In this document: positions 25,291 to 34,160 of the stretch, in pieces
How the letters are laid out: every line of letters begins with the position of its first letter
Position numbering within the stretch: the first letter of the stretch is position 1
Source: Roseomonas nitratireducens
Lineage (GTDB): Bacteria > Pseudomonadota > Alphaproteobacteria > Acetobacterales > Acetobacteraceae
Assembly: GCF_017813355.1 (NCBI RefSeq)
Contig: NZ_JAGIYZ010000016.1
Location: forward strand, 1 to 64,000
Direction of reading: 5' to 3'
DNA length: 64,000 nt
Made by a program: the position numbers and the translations under genes
The notes under the pieces: generated by a model
The model's database searches: none
The model's input: the letters and a program-made list of their open reading frames with translations, nothing else
Told to the model about the DNA's origin: nothing

Positions 25291-26250
25291 TCATCTCGAA
25301 CACGCGGCGCCGCCGAGCACGCAGAACTTCGCGCAATGCGGATGGTTCAGCGCGACCGGCCGCGCCGCCTCCGCCACCGTCGATCCCATCTCGAACCCAG
25401 GATCGTAGGGCAGCAGCGTGCAGGCGACGAAGGCCGGCCGATCCGCGCCGCGCCGCTTCACCAACATCCGCGACGACGCGCACATCATCGAGTCCGGCGA
25501 CTTGCGCAGGATGTCCCAGCACGCCTCGGTGATCTCGGGAACGTCGATGCCGGCATCCATCTCGGGGAACAGCATCAGCGCCACGGGATCGGCGGCGTCC
25601 ACCGGAATCCGATGCGCCGCGAACAGGGCGGCGTAGCCATCGCGCATCGCTGCCTCGTCACCGGCACCGAAGCCGGCCCTGCCCGCCACATGAATTTGGA
25701 ACCCGTTTTCCGCGAGCCAGCCCAGCCCCTCCAGCGTCTTGGCGAAGGTGCCCTCGCCGCGCTCGAGATCATGCAAGGCCGGCTCGAAATGATCGAGCGA
25801 AACGCGCAGCGTCAGCAGCGGGCCGAAATCCTCCCGCAGCGCCAGCAGGGCTTGCGCGTAGTTCGTCATCGGCTTCATCGCGTTGGTAAGAACCAGCGCA
25901 CGCAGGCCGCGCCCCATCGCATCCCGCAGCATCGCGGGCAGGTCGCGGTTGAGGAAAGGCTCGCCGCCGGTGAAGCCGACCTCCTCGATCGGCGCGGCCA
26001 GGGCGGCCGCCTCATCCAGCGCGGTCGCGACCTCGGCGGCGGAGATGTAGACCAGAGCGTCGTTTCGCGGGCTGCTCTCGATGTAGCAGTTGCGGCAGGT
26101 GATGTTGCAGAGCGTCCCGGTATTCACCCAAAGCGTCCGCAGCCCGCCGAACGCGACGACCGCGCGCCTTTCCCCCTTCGCGGTGGTCGCGGGGTCGCGG
26201 AACTTCGCGGGATCAAGGCGGCGCGGCAGGGTGGTCGAAAGGTTTGTCAT
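25291..26250 (-). CDS. Radical SAM protein
   Basis: The 319-aa product carries the radical SAM [4Fe-4S] motif CNITCRNC (residues about 48-55, CxxxCxxC) and the following GFTGGEPFLN block. The C-terminus has a cluster of cysteines (HPHCAKFCVLGGAACSR) together with CTLLPYDPG, which could hold an auxiliary cluster. The substrate is unknown; the arrangement resembles MoaA/PqqE-type (SPASM-like) maturases only in general. It is divergent from hsp20. The 234 bases between it and recQ hold nothing I can identify. Confidence 0.82.
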   Translation of the reverse strand: MTNLSTTLPRRLDPAKFRDPATTAKGERRAVVAFGGLRTLWVNTGTLCNITCRNCYIESSPRNDALVYISAAEVATALDEAAALAAPIEEVGFTGGEPFLNRDLPAMLRDAMGRGLRALVLTNAMKPMTNYAQALLALREDFGPLLTLRVSLDHFEPALHDLERGEGTFAKTLEGLGWLAENGFQIHVAGRAGFGAGDEAAMRDGYAALFAAHRIPVDAADPVALMLFPEMDAGIDVPEITEACWDILRKSPDSMMCASSRMLVKRRGADRPAFVACTLLPYDPGFEMGSTVAEAARPVALNHPHCAKFCVLGGAACSR

Positions 26251-26382
26251 CGGGGCGTCTCAACGAGATGTGATGGCCTTGATCCGGCGCAAGGAATGCC
26301 ACCGCCAGCCTGCATAGAAGCGTGCCGTCCGGCCTGGCCGGGCGGCATCCCGCCGGGCCTCTTCGCAGCAAGGGAGAGTGTC

Positions 26383-26850
26383 ATGGGTCCTCGTATGCCT
26401 GTCCCGCGTCCGGAGTCTTCGCCGGACCTGTTCGGGACGTTACAGCGCGAAGTGAATCGGGTCTTCGACCAGATGTTCGGTGGCGCGCTCGCACCCTCCG
26501 CCGGTTTCGCCCCGTCCGTCGAGATGAAGGAGACAGCGCAGGGCGTCGTCGTCACGGCCGAGCTGCCGGGGCTCGCGGAGAAGGACATCGAGATCTCGCT
26601 CGATGGCGACCTGCTGACCCTGTCGGGCGAGAAGCGCGCCGAGAAGACGGAAGACAAGGAAGGCGTCCACATATCCGAGCGCAGCTACGGCAGTTTCCGC
26701 CGCACGCTGCGCCTTCCCTGGGCGCCCGACCCGGCGCAGGTGGCCGCAGCCTTCGACAAGGGTGTCCTGAGCGTGACGCTGCCCCGCCCGCCCCAGGCGA
26801 AGCCGAGCGTGAACCGCATTCCGATCGGCAGCGCCAAGCCGGCCGGCTGA
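26383..26850 (+). CDS. Hsp20/alpha-crystallin family small heat-shock protein
   Basis: The 155-aa protein has the alpha-crystallin domain (residues about 48-140): VEMKETAQGVVVTAELPGLA, SGEKRAEK, ERSYGSFRRTLRLPW and AFDKGVLSVTLPRP. Its C-terminal NRIPIG is the I-x-I type motif used in oligomer assembly. It holds unfolding proteins in a soluble state. An AGGGAG ribosome-binding site precedes the ATG at 26383, and a GC-rich imperfect hairpin (about 26336-26359) lies just upstream of it. I could not identify a ROSE thermometer or a confident sigma-32 promoter. Confidence 0.93.
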   Translation: MGPRMPVPRPESSPDLFGTLQREVNRVFDQMFGGALAPSAGFAPSVEMKETAQGVVVTAELPGLAEKDIEISLDGDLLTLSGEKRAEKTEDKEGVHISERSYGSFRRTLRLPWAPDPAQVAAAFDKGVLSVTLPRPPQAKPSVNRIPIGSAKPAG

Positions 26851-26858
26851 CGCGTCGC

Positions 26859-28532
26859 CTATCCGGCGGCCGGAATCGCCCGGCCGCCGACCAGGCGCAG
26901 GATGCGGCTCGGCCGCTCGACGCCCGTCAGGTGGTGCAGGATCAGGATGACGCTGCGCCCGGCCGTGGCTTCGTCCAACGTCTGGAGGAAGGCGCGTTCC
27001 GTGTCAGCATCCAGACCGGCGGCGGGCTCGTCCAGGATCAGGACCGGCGCGGGCGACAGCAGCGTGCGCGCGAGCGCGAGCCGACGCGCCTGTCCGCCCG
27101 AGAAGCGCAGCCCCCCTTCCCCGCACTGCGTCTCGAGACCCTCCGGCAGGCCACGGACCAGGTCGCCCACCTGCGCGCGATCGAGCGCCTTCCACAACTC
27201 CGCCTCGCTTGCCTCCGGCGCGGCAAGGCGGAGATTGGCGGCGATGCTGTCGTCGAACAGCCGCGCATCCTGGGTCAGCCAGGCGACGCGCCGCCGCAGT
27301 TCGGCCGCGGGAAGGTCGGCGATATCGACCCCGCCGAGCGTGATACGGCCCGCCTGCGGCGCGGCAAACTTCAGCAGCAGCGCGGCGAGCGTCGACTTGC
27401 CCGCCCCGGACGGCCCGAGCAGCGCGATGCGCGCCCCCTCCGGCACGTCGAGATCGAGATTGTCGAAGACCGCCGGGCGGTCCGGCGCCCAGGCGAAGCC
27501 GACGCCGGCGAGGCGGATGGCGTGGCCAGCGGGCGCCGCCACCGGCCGCGCGGGTTCGGCCACGGGCGCGGGGGCGTCCGCCGCCTCGAACAGCCGCCGC
27601 GCGCCGGCGGAGGCGGCGGCCAGGGACGTCCCCGCACGCGGCATCAGGCCGAGCGCCTCGGCCGCCGCGATGGCGAGGAAGACCGCCATCAGCCCCGCCG
27701 CGAGCCCGTCCTGGCCCGCGCCGAGCGCCCAGGCGAGGCTCCCGAGCAGCGCCGCCTGCACGAGCAGCGCGCCGGACGCGCCACCCAGCGCGGACCGCCG
27801 CGCGAGCGCCCGCTGCGCCGCTGACAGCGCGGCCCCCGCTGCCGTAACGCGGGCCGCCGCACGCCCTTCCCCATTGGCCGCGAGCGTGTCCTCGAGCCCC
27901 GTCAGCGGGTCGACCACGGCGCTGCGCAGCGCGCCCTGCGCCCGGGCGGCGTCCTGCCCCGCCCGCGCCGCGGCCGGGGCAAGCACCAGCGGCAGCAGGA
28001 GGGCCGCGACCAGCGGCAAGGCAAGCAGCGCCGCCAACCCCGGATCGGCCGCGCCGATCACCAGCGCCATGGCGACGACGACGGCCAGCGACGAGGCCGC
28101 GGGCACGATGACGCGGAGGTAGAGCCCATCCAGCGACTCGACGTCGGCGACGAGGCGCCCGAGCAGGTCGCCCGCCTCCCGCAGGCCGAGGCCGGCTGGC
28201 AGCCGCTCCGCCAGGCGCCGGAAGAACCAGACCCGCATGTCGGCGAGCGCGCGGAACGTCGCTTCATGGGTGACGAGGCGGTCCAGGTAGCGCGCGACGG
28301 GGCGGAACAGCATCACCGGCCGCAGCCAGACCAGCGCGGCGAGGCCGATGCCGGTCAGCAGCGCCGCCCCCGCCTGCCCGGCCACCACCGCGCCCGCGAT
28401 GACGCGCCCCGCAAGGACCAGCAGCGCAAGCCCGGCCAGCGTCGAGCAGATCGCTGCCACCACGCCCGCGAGCAGCCAGCCGCGCCGCGCGGGCCACAAG
28501 CCGAGGATGCGGATCAGGTCGCGCGCCATCAA
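26859..28532 (-). CDS. cydC: Thiol reductant ABC exporter subunit CydC
   Basis: The 557-aa half-transporter has six membrane helices (about 1-320) and an ATPase domain with Walker A LLGPSGAGKSTLAALLL, signature RFSGGQARRLALARTLL and Walker B PVLILDEPAAG. CydDC exports cysteine and glutathione to the periplasm and is needed to assemble cytochrome bd. The start overlaps the cydD stop by four bases (ATGA), so the two subunits are translated together. No cydAB genes are in the window. Confidence 0.93.
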   Translation of the reverse strand: MMARDLIRILGLWPARRGWLLAGVVAAICSTLAGLALLVLAGRVIAGAVVAGQAGAALLTGIGLAALVWLRPVMLFRPVARYLDRLVTHEATFRALADMRVWFFRRLAERLPAGLGLREAGDLLGRLVADVESLDGLYLRVIVPAASSLAVVVAMALVIGAADPGLAALLALPLVAALLLPLVLAPAAARAGQDAARAQGALRSAVVDPLTGLEDTLAANGEGRAAARVTAAGAALSAAQRALARRSALGGASGALLVQAALLGSLAWALGAGQDGLAAGLMAVFLAIAAAEALGLMPRAGTSLAAASAGARRLFEAADAPAPVAEPARPVAAPAGHAIRLAGVGFAWAPDRPAVFDNLDLDVPEGARIALLGPSGAGKSTLAALLLKFAAPQAGRITLGGVDIADLPAAELRRRVAWLTQDARLFDDSIAANLRLAAPEASEAELWKALDRAQVGDLVRGLPEGLETQCGEGGLRFSGGQARRLALARTLLSPAPVLILDEPAAGLDADTERAFLQTLDEATAGRSVILILHHLTGVERPSRILRLVGGRAIPAAG

Positions 28533-30205
28533 TTCCCTGCCATGCGGTCGGCCGAGGCGCCCATGGCGCCAAGGTCGAGCGTGCGCCCGAAATAGCCGCG
28601 CGCGGCGCGGGCATGCGTCGCGACGATCGCGGTCCGCCCGACGCAGAGCCGCCGCAGCGCGTCGAGCACCGCGGCCTCCGTGCCGGGGTCGAGATGCGAG
28701 GTCGGCTCGTCCAGCAGGACGAGCGGGCTGTCGCGCAGGAAGGCGCGCGCGACCGCGACGCGCTGCGCCTGGCCGCCCGAAAGGCCGAAGCCGCCATCAC
28801 CGACCAGCGTGTCGAGCCCCTGCGGCAGGTCGGCCGCGAAATCGCTCACCTGCGCGGCGCGGGCCGCGGCCTCCACCGCCGCGTCGTCGGCGTCCGGCCG
28901 GGCGAAGCGGATATTCTCGCGGATCGTGGCGCGGAAGATGTGCGCGCGCTGCCCGACATAGGAGGACAGGCGGCGGAGTTCGGCGGGCCGCAGCAGCGTC
29001 ACGTCATGCCCGTTGATCGCGATGCGACCGCCATCGGGCCGGCGGAAGCCCATCAGCAGGCGCAGCACGCTCGTCTTGCCTGACCCGGACGGGCCGGTCA
29101 GCAGCAGCGTCTCGCCGGGCAGGACGCGGAAGGACAGGCCATCGAGCGCCGGCGGGCGCGACGCGTCGTAGGTCAGGCGCACCTCGTGGAAGGTGACCGT
29201 CACCTTGGGCGGCACTTCCTCGAGCAGCAGGCCCTCGGGCTCCGGCGCGGCGAGCAGCGGCGCGAGGTCGGCGGCGGCCCCGCGCGCGGCCAGTTGCTCA
29301 TGATAGGCGCCGGCGAAGGCGCGGAGCGGCACGAAGAAGACCGGCACGAGCAGCAGGCAGAACAGCGCCTCGACCGGCGCCGGATGCGTACCGGACACCA
29401 AGTGCCCGTGCCGGTAGGCGAGCGAGGCGAGCGCGATGCCGACGATCAGTTCCATCGCACCAGTCGCGACGAAGGCGAGTCGCAGCACGCGCATGGTCCG
29501 CGCGCGGAGTTCCTCGGCGGCGGCGCCGAGCCTGCCGGCCTCCGCGTCCTGCTGGTTGTGCAGGACCAGGATCGGCAGGCCGCGCATGCGGTCGAGGAAG
29601 CGGCCCGACAGGCGCTGCAGCGCGGCGAACTGCCGGCGGCTGGCAAGGCCCGCGCCGATGCCGGAGACGGCCTGCGCGATCGGCACGAGAAGCCCCGCGC
29701 CGAGCAGGATCAGGCCACTCAGCGGATCCGCCGCCGCGGCGACGCCGGCCACGAGAAGCGGGGCCAGCACGGCCAGCATCGCGGCCGGGATCCAGCGGGC
29801 GAAATAGCCCTCCATGGCCTCGACGCGCTCGACGACCAGGGCGCTCTTTTCCCCCACGGCGCGCTCATCGGCGGGGCCGGCGGCGAGGAGGCGGGCGAAG
29901 AGCCGGTCGCGCAGCCGCGCCTTCGCTTCCTCCCCTGCCGCCTGCTGGGTGCGTTCCTGCGCGATGCCCAGGGCGGCCATCAGCAGGGCGAGCACGGCCG
30001 CGGCGGCGAGGTCCGGCCAGCCGGCCGCGCCATGGCCGAGCAACATGGCCAGCAGGCGGGCGATCAGGAAGGCCTGCGCGACACCGCAGGCCGCGATGCC
30101 GAGGCCAAGCAGGATGGGAGGAATCAGGCGGGCCCGAGTGGCACGCGCCTCCCCCGCAAGGAGGGTGGCGGCACCTGTCTCCGAACCCGGCGGAACGGCA
30201 GCCAT
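28529..30205 (-). CDS. cydD: Thiol reductant ABC exporter subunit CydD
   Basis: The 558-aa partner of CydC has an N-terminal membrane domain of about six helices (ILLGLGIAACGVAQAFLIAR and others). The ATPase shows Walker A LTGPSGSGKTSVLRLLMG, signature FGLSGGQAQRVAVARAFL and Walker B PLVLLDEPTSHLD. The start is the ATG at 30205, which gives the usual short cytoplasmic N-terminus; an upstream ATG would extend into the divergent promoter region. It is divergent from the deacetylase gene with 95 bases between. Confidence 0.93.
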   Translation of the reverse strand: MAAVPPGSETGAATLLAGEARATRARLIPPILLGLGIAACGVAQAFLIARLLAMLLGHGAAGWPDLAAAAVLALLMAALGIAQERTQQAAGEEAKARLRDRLFARLLAAGPADERAVGEKSALVVERVEAMEGYFARWIPAAMLAVLAPLLVAGVAAAADPLSGLILLGAGLLVPIAQAVSGIGAGLASRRQFAALQRLSGRFLDRMRGLPILVLHNQQDAEAGRLGAAAEELRARTMRVLRLAFVATGAMELIVGIALASLAYRHGHLVSGTHPAPVEALFCLLLVPVFFVPLRAFAGAYHEQLAARGAAADLAPLLAAPEPEGLLLEEVPPKVTVTFHEVRLTYDASRPPALDGLSFRVLPGETLLLTGPSGSGKTSVLRLLMGFRRPDGGRIAINGHDVTLLRPAELRRLSSYVGQRAHIFRATIRENIRFARPDADDAAVEAAARAAQVSDFAADLPQGLDTLVGDGGFGLSGGQAQRVAVARAFLRDSPLVLLDEPTSHLDPGTEAAVLDALRRLCVGRTAIVATHARAARGYFGRTLDLGAMGASADRMAGN

Positions 30206-30300
30206 GCCGACCTTGTAAGGGATCGTTGACCGTCCCGCCACCGGGACTGTCTTGTCGTTCGGACAGGCCGGCCCCATCACCGGGGTGACAGGAGACGCCG

Positions 30301-31200
30301 ATGCTGCCGACCCATGGCCGATACGACTACCACCCCTGGCCGGGGCGACGGCCCTATGCGTGGAAGGATGGGGCGCGGCTCGCGGTCTATCTCGGCGTCA
30401 ACCTCGAGCATTTCGCCTTCGGGGAGGGGCTGGGGGCCGAGCTCGCCCCGGGCGGGCCGCAGCCGGACGTGATGAACTTCGCCTGGCGGGACTACGGCAA
30501 CCGGGTCGGCGCGTGGCGGCTGATCGGGCTGCTGGATGAACTCGGCTTCCCGGCGACCGTGCTGCTGAACAGCGCCATGTACGACTACGCCCCGGCGCTG
30601 GTCGCGGCGCATCGCGCCCGGGGCGACGAGATCGCCGGCCATGGCCGGACCAATTCCGAGCGCCAGTCGGTCCTGCCCGAGGCCGAGGAACGCGCCCTGG
30701 TCGCCGAGAGCACCGCAGCGATCGCGCGCCATGAGGGCACTCCGCCGCGCGGCTGGCTCTCCCCCTGGATCGCCGAGAGCCGCACGACGCCCGACCTGCT
30801 GGCGGAAGCCGGCTACGCCTACACGCTGAACTGGTGCGCCGACGATGCGCCGGTCTGGATGCGCACCCGCGCCGGCCGGCTGCTCGCCATCCCCTACCCG
30901 CAGGAGGTCAACGACATCCCCGCCATCGTGGGCCGCAAGGACGGCGCGGAGCAGTTCGCCGACATGATCGTGGACGATTTCGAGGAACGCCTGCGGCAGG
31001 TGGAGGACGGAATGCCGCAGGTGATGGGCATCGCGCTGCATCCCTACCTCGTCGGCCAGCCCTATCGGCTGCGGCATCTGCGACGGGCATTGGCGCATGT
31101 CGCGGCACGGCGCGGGACGGTGTGGATCACGATCGCCGGCGGCGTTCTGGACCATGCGCTGGCCCTGCCCGCCGGCACCATCCCGGGAGACGACGCATGA
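30301..31200 (+). CDS. Polysaccharide deacetylase family protein (PuuE/allantoinase-like)
   Basis: The 299-aa protein matches the NodB-fold subgroup that includes PuuE, the cofactor-independent allantoinase. Visible pieces are the N-terminus YDYHPWPGRRPYAWKDGARL, MNFAWRDYGNRVGAWRLIGL, the GDEIAGHGRTNS segment, PRGWLSPWIAESRTTPDLLA and the late IALHPYLVGQPYRLRHLRRA. The classic NodB metal triad is not clearly complete, as in PuuE relatives, so the reaction may be hydrolysis of a cyclic amide or similar rather than sugar deacetylation. It overlaps the lipocalin gene by four bases. Confidence 0.83.
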   Translation: MLPTHGRYDYHPWPGRRPYAWKDGARLAVYLGVNLEHFAFGEGLGAELAPGGPQPDVMNFAWRDYGNRVGAWRLIGLLDELGFPATVLLNSAMYDYAPALVAAHRARGDEIAGHGRTNSERQSVLPEAEERALVAESTAAIARHEGTPPRGWLSPWIAESRTTPDLLAEAGYAYTLNWCADDAPVWMRTRAGRLLAIPYPQEVNDIPAIVGRKDGAEQFADMIVDDFEERLRQVEDGMPQVMGIALHPYLVGQPYRLRHLRRALAHVAARRGTVWITIAGGVLDHALALPAGTIPGDDA

Positions 31201-31727
31201 GGCGCGCCCTGCTCGCCGCCGCGCTGCTGCTTGCCGGCTGCGCGACCGAACCCGGCCCCGGCACGCCGCGGACCGTCGGACAGGTGGACCTCGTCCGCTA
31301 CGAGGGCCTCTGGTTCGAGGCCGCGCGCTTCCCGACATCGTTCCAGGACAGCGCGCGCGTCCGGTGCGAGGAGGTCAGCGCGACCTATTCCCGCCGGCCC
31401 GATGGCGGGATCGGCGTGGTGAATCGCTGCAGCAACGCGCTCGATGGCGGCGCGGAACGCGTGGCCGAGGGCGTCGCGCGCAGCGTGTCGCCCGGCAATG
31501 ACCGGCTGCGCGTGTCCTTCTTCTGGCCCTTCTTCGGGGATTACTGGGTGATCGGGCTCGATCCCGACTACCGCTGGGCGGTCGTCGGCGCCCCGGGGCG
31601 GGACTACCTGTGGGTCCTGTCCCGCGAACGCCGGATGTCGGACGTCGACTACGCCGCCGCGCTGGCGATCGCGGCGCGCGAAGGCTTCGACACCTCGCGC
31701 CTGCGCCGGACGCGGCAGGGGGGCTGA
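31197..31727 (+). CDS. Lipocalin family lipoprotein (Blc-like)
   Basis: The 176-aa product has a lipoprotein signal with lipobox LLLAGC (Cys at about 15). It has the lipocalin start motif LVRYEGLWFEAARFPTSFQ (a G-x-W signature) and barrel segments RVSFFWPFFGDYWVIGLDPD and DYLWVLSRER. Bacterial Blc proteins bind lysophospholipids or fatty acids at the outer membrane. The ATG overlaps the deacetylase stop (ATGA). It is convergent with the PPC-repeat gene only nine bases away. Confidence 0.88.
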   Translation: MRRALLAAALLLAGCATEPGPGTPRTVGQVDLVRYEGLWFEAARFPTSFQDSARVRCEEVSATYSRRPDGGIGVVNRCSNALDGGAERVAEGVARSVSPGNDRLRVSFFWPFFGDYWVIGLDPDYRWAVVGAPGRDYLWVLSRERRMSDVDYAAALAIAAREGFDTSRLRRTRQGG

Positions 31728-31735
31728 CGGCCGGG

Positions 31736-33229
31736 TCAGCGACCCGGCTGGATCACCAGGTCGAAGCCGCCGCGCCCGCCGCCGAGCACGCTGGCGCGGA
31801 GATACACATCGCCCTTGCGGGCCGCGTCGATGACGAGCCGCGAGGCGAGCGCCTCCTCGCCGCCATCGTCGTCCTCGGCGATCACGCGGCCATCCGCCTC
31901 GATCAACTCGAGCACGGTGTCGGTGCCCTCGACGAGCCGCCGCGTCGTCGCGACGTAGGAGCCCGACGGCAGCGCGAAGACTGCCGCCTGGCCGCGGCGG
32001 AGGCGGATCTGCACGGGCGTGCCCGGCTGCAGCGGCGCAGCGTTCCGCGCGGCCTCGATCGAGGTCGGGAAGGTCGGCGCGACGGGCGAATCGGCCTCCA
32101 CCACCAGGTCGAATTCCCCGCCGCCGGGGCCCAGCAGCCGGGCGCGGACGAACAGCGGCCTGCGGTCGTGCGCCGCGACCTCGAGCCGCGAGGCAAGGCC
32201 GCCGCCGCCATCGTCGTCCTCGGCCAGTTCCTCGCCATTGGCGTCGAGCAGCGCGAGCACCGTGTCCGCGCCGCGGCGCAGGTTGCGCGTCTCGACGGCA
32301 AGGTCGCCATCGGGCAGGCGGAAGAAGGCGACCTGCCCGCGGCGCAGCCGCAGCGGCATGGACTGCCCGATCGCGAGCGCGGGCGCCGCCGCGGCCTCCC
32401 GCAGGCTGCCCGGGAAGAGCGGCGCGGGCGGGGCGGTGTCGGGCAGCACCGCGATCTCAAAGTTGCCGGCGCCGGAGAGGTTGCGCGCGCGGACGAACAG
32501 CGGGCGCCGCTGGCCGGACGGGATTTCGAGCCGCGAGGAGAGCAACTCGTCCCCGCCATCGTCGTCGTCCTGGATCTCGCGGCCATTCGCGTCGTGCAGC
32601 ACAAGCACGGTGTCGGTGCCGCGGCCGAGGTTGCGCGTGACGACAACGAGGTCCTGCCCGCCGGCCGGCAGGCGGAACCAGGCCTCCTGCCGCGCCGCGA
32701 GGCGCACCGCGACGCCCTGGCCGACCTCGAGCGGCGGCCGCGCGACGGCCTCGACCAGCGTCGCGGCGGGCGCATCCGGCGCGCGCGGCGGCGCGGCGGC
32801 GAGTTCGAGGTCGAAGGTCCCGCTCGCCTGGTCCAGCAACCCGACGCGGAGGAAGAGCGGCCCCGCCTGGTCGCCGAAGATCTCGATGCGGGAGGCGAGG
32901 TCCTCGTCGCCGCCGTCGTCATCCTCGGCGAGCACGCGGCCCTGCGAATCGACAAGCGCCAAGACGGTGTCGATGTCGCGTCCGAGGCGACGGGTCTGCG
33001 CGACGAGGTCGCCCGCGCCCTCCGGCAGGCGGATATGCGCCGCCTCGCCACGGCCGAGGCGGATCGTGACCGTCGCGCCGGGGAGCAGCGCCGGCCGGCC
33101 GGCGGCCTCGCGCAGGTCGAGCGCGAAGGGCTGCGGCGCGGCGGTCTGGGCCAGCGCCGGCGCGGCGAGCAGCGCCGCCGCGGCGAAGAGGACGGCAAGG
33201 CGCAGCGGCCGGCCGGAATTCGTCGCCAT
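31736..33229 (-). CDS. Secreted protein with four tandem PPC-like acidic repeats
   Basis: The 497-aa protein has a Sec signal peptide (residues 1-28, cut after APALAQ) followed by four units of about 115 residues. Each has a basic-capped beta entry (IRLxRGxAAxxRLP), then DTVLxLxDxxGxxxxxDDDGG, then LxSRLEI and a closing strand GxFDLxV. The DDDGG centres lie at about 103, 222, 338 and 453. This is the layout of bacterial pre-peptidase C-terminal (PPC) domains, but no peptidase domain is present. The clustered aspartates suggest calcium binding. A periplasmic or extracellular binding role is likely; the partner is unknown. Confidence 0.8.
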   Translation of the reverse strand: MATNSGRPLRLAVLFAAAALLAAPALAQTAAPQPFALDLREAAGRPALLPGATVTIRLGRGEAAHIRLPEGAGDLVAQTRRLGRDIDTVLALVDSQGRVLAEDDDGGDEDLASRIEIFGDQAGPLFLRVGLLDQASGTFDLELAAAPPRAPDAPAATLVEAVARPPLEVGQGVAVRLAARQEAWFRLPAGGQDLVVVTRNLGRGTDTVLVLHDANGREIQDDDDGGDELLSSRLEIPSGQRRPLFVRARNLSGAGNFEIAVLPDTAPPAPLFPGSLREAAAAPALAIGQSMPLRLRRGQVAFFRLPDGDLAVETRNLRRGADTVLALLDANGEELAEDDDGGGGLASRLEVAAHDRRPLFVRARLLGPGGGEFDLVVEADSPVAPTFPTSIEAARNAAPLQPGTPVQIRLRRGQAAVFALPSGSYVATTRRLVEGTDTVLELIEADGRVIAEDDDGGEEALASRLVIDAARKGDVYLRASVLGGGRGGFDLVIQPGR

Positions 33230-33311
33230 GGAACTCGCTCCCCTCGCGAAACTTCGGGGCAGCGCTAGACCCTCCGCCCCGCGCCGGTCAACCGCGCGGG
33301 CGTGGCAGGGC

Positions 33312-34160
33312 TCAGCCGAGTTCGAAGCTCGTGATGCCGTAGATCGCCGGAAGCGGCAGGGCCGGATCGGGGCCGGCATACATCCGCGCCGTCTCGAAGG
33401 CGGGCGACATGCCGGCGGCCACGGCCATGGCGACGGCATCGGCGTTCGGCTCGGGCATGTCGAGGAAGACCGGCCCCGCGGGCGCGGCGGCCAGCAGCGC
33501 GGCGAACAGGGCGCGCGCCGCCCGAGGATCGGTCGCGACAAGCGGCCCGATCTTCGACCCCTCCCGGCAGGGGCGCAGCACCCCGTAGCCGGCCGGGCCG
33601 CCCGGCCCGCGCGCCGCCAGCGCGACATGGCCCGGCGCGGCCAGCCAGGTGCGGAGGAACGCATCGCGGGCGACGGGGAAGACGTGGCGATCCAGGGCGG
33701 CCAGCGCCGCGAAGGGCAGATCCGCGGCCGCGACCACCTCCGGTCCATCGGAAACCATGGGTGGCCGTGGCGCCGGCGCGCCGTAGCGGACGTTGCGGTG
33801 CGCCAGGACGAAGCCCGATCGCCGGTAATTCGCCTGCTGCGCGACGACGCCGTCCAGCCCGATGGTCCGGCCCGCGAGCCGCGCCATCGCCGCACGCCAG
33901 AGCGCGATGCTATGCCCCGCCCCGCGATGGGCCGGGCGGACGATGTAGAAGCCGATGAAGCCGAAATCCCGCCCGGTGCGCACAGCCGAGATGCAGCCGA
34001 CCGGCACGCCATCCAGTTCCGCGAGAAGGAAGCCCTCGGGGTCGGCGGCGGAGAAGCAATCGGCGTCGGCGAGGCCCGGATTCCAGCCCTCCGCCGCCGC
34101 CCAGTCGAGCGCGAGGGGGATCTCCTCGCGCCGCATAGGCCGGATCGCCGCGCTGCTCAA
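33312..34160 (-). CDS. GNAT family N-acetyltransferase (two-domain, YitH-like)
   Basis: The 282-aa product has an N-terminal GNAT domain (about 1-130) with IRPMRREEIPLALDWAAAEG, WNPGLADADCF and the acetyl-CoA loop IVRPAHRGAGHSIALW. A second, GNAT-derived domain follows (about 140-282; LDRHVFPVARDAFLRTWL, YGVLRPCREGSKIGPLVA). This matches the Acetyltransf_1 plus Acetyltransf_18 pairing of YitH-type proteins of unknown substrate. I chose the TTG at 34160 because it overlaps the SDR stop as TTGA and keeps the conserved IRPM start; an ATG at 34136 is the alternative. Confidence 0.85.
   Translation of the reverse strand: MSSAAIRPMRREEIPLALDWAAAEGWNPGLADADCFSAADPEGFLLAELDGVPVGCISAVRTGRDFGFIGFYIVRPAHRGAGHSIALWRAAMARLAGRTIGLDGVVAQQANYRRSGFVLAHRNVRYGAPAPRPPMVSDGPEVVAAADLPFAALAALDRHVFPVARDAFLRTWLAAPGHVALAARGPGGPAGYGVLRPCREGSKIGPLVATDPRAARALFAALLAAAPAGPVFLDMPEPNADAVAMAVAAGMSPAFETARMYAGPDPALPLPAIYGITSFELG

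Noticed and set aside
26251-26382. ROSE-type RNA thermometer or sigma-32 promoter before hsp20
   Set aside because: There is a GC-rich imperfect hairpin near the ribosome-binding site, but the U(U/C)GCU anti-SD motif of ROSE is absent and no -35/-10 pair has proper spacing.
31610-33268. Plus-strand repetitive frame opposite the PPC-repeat gene
   Set aside because: The apparent repeats are the antisense image of the four PPC units.
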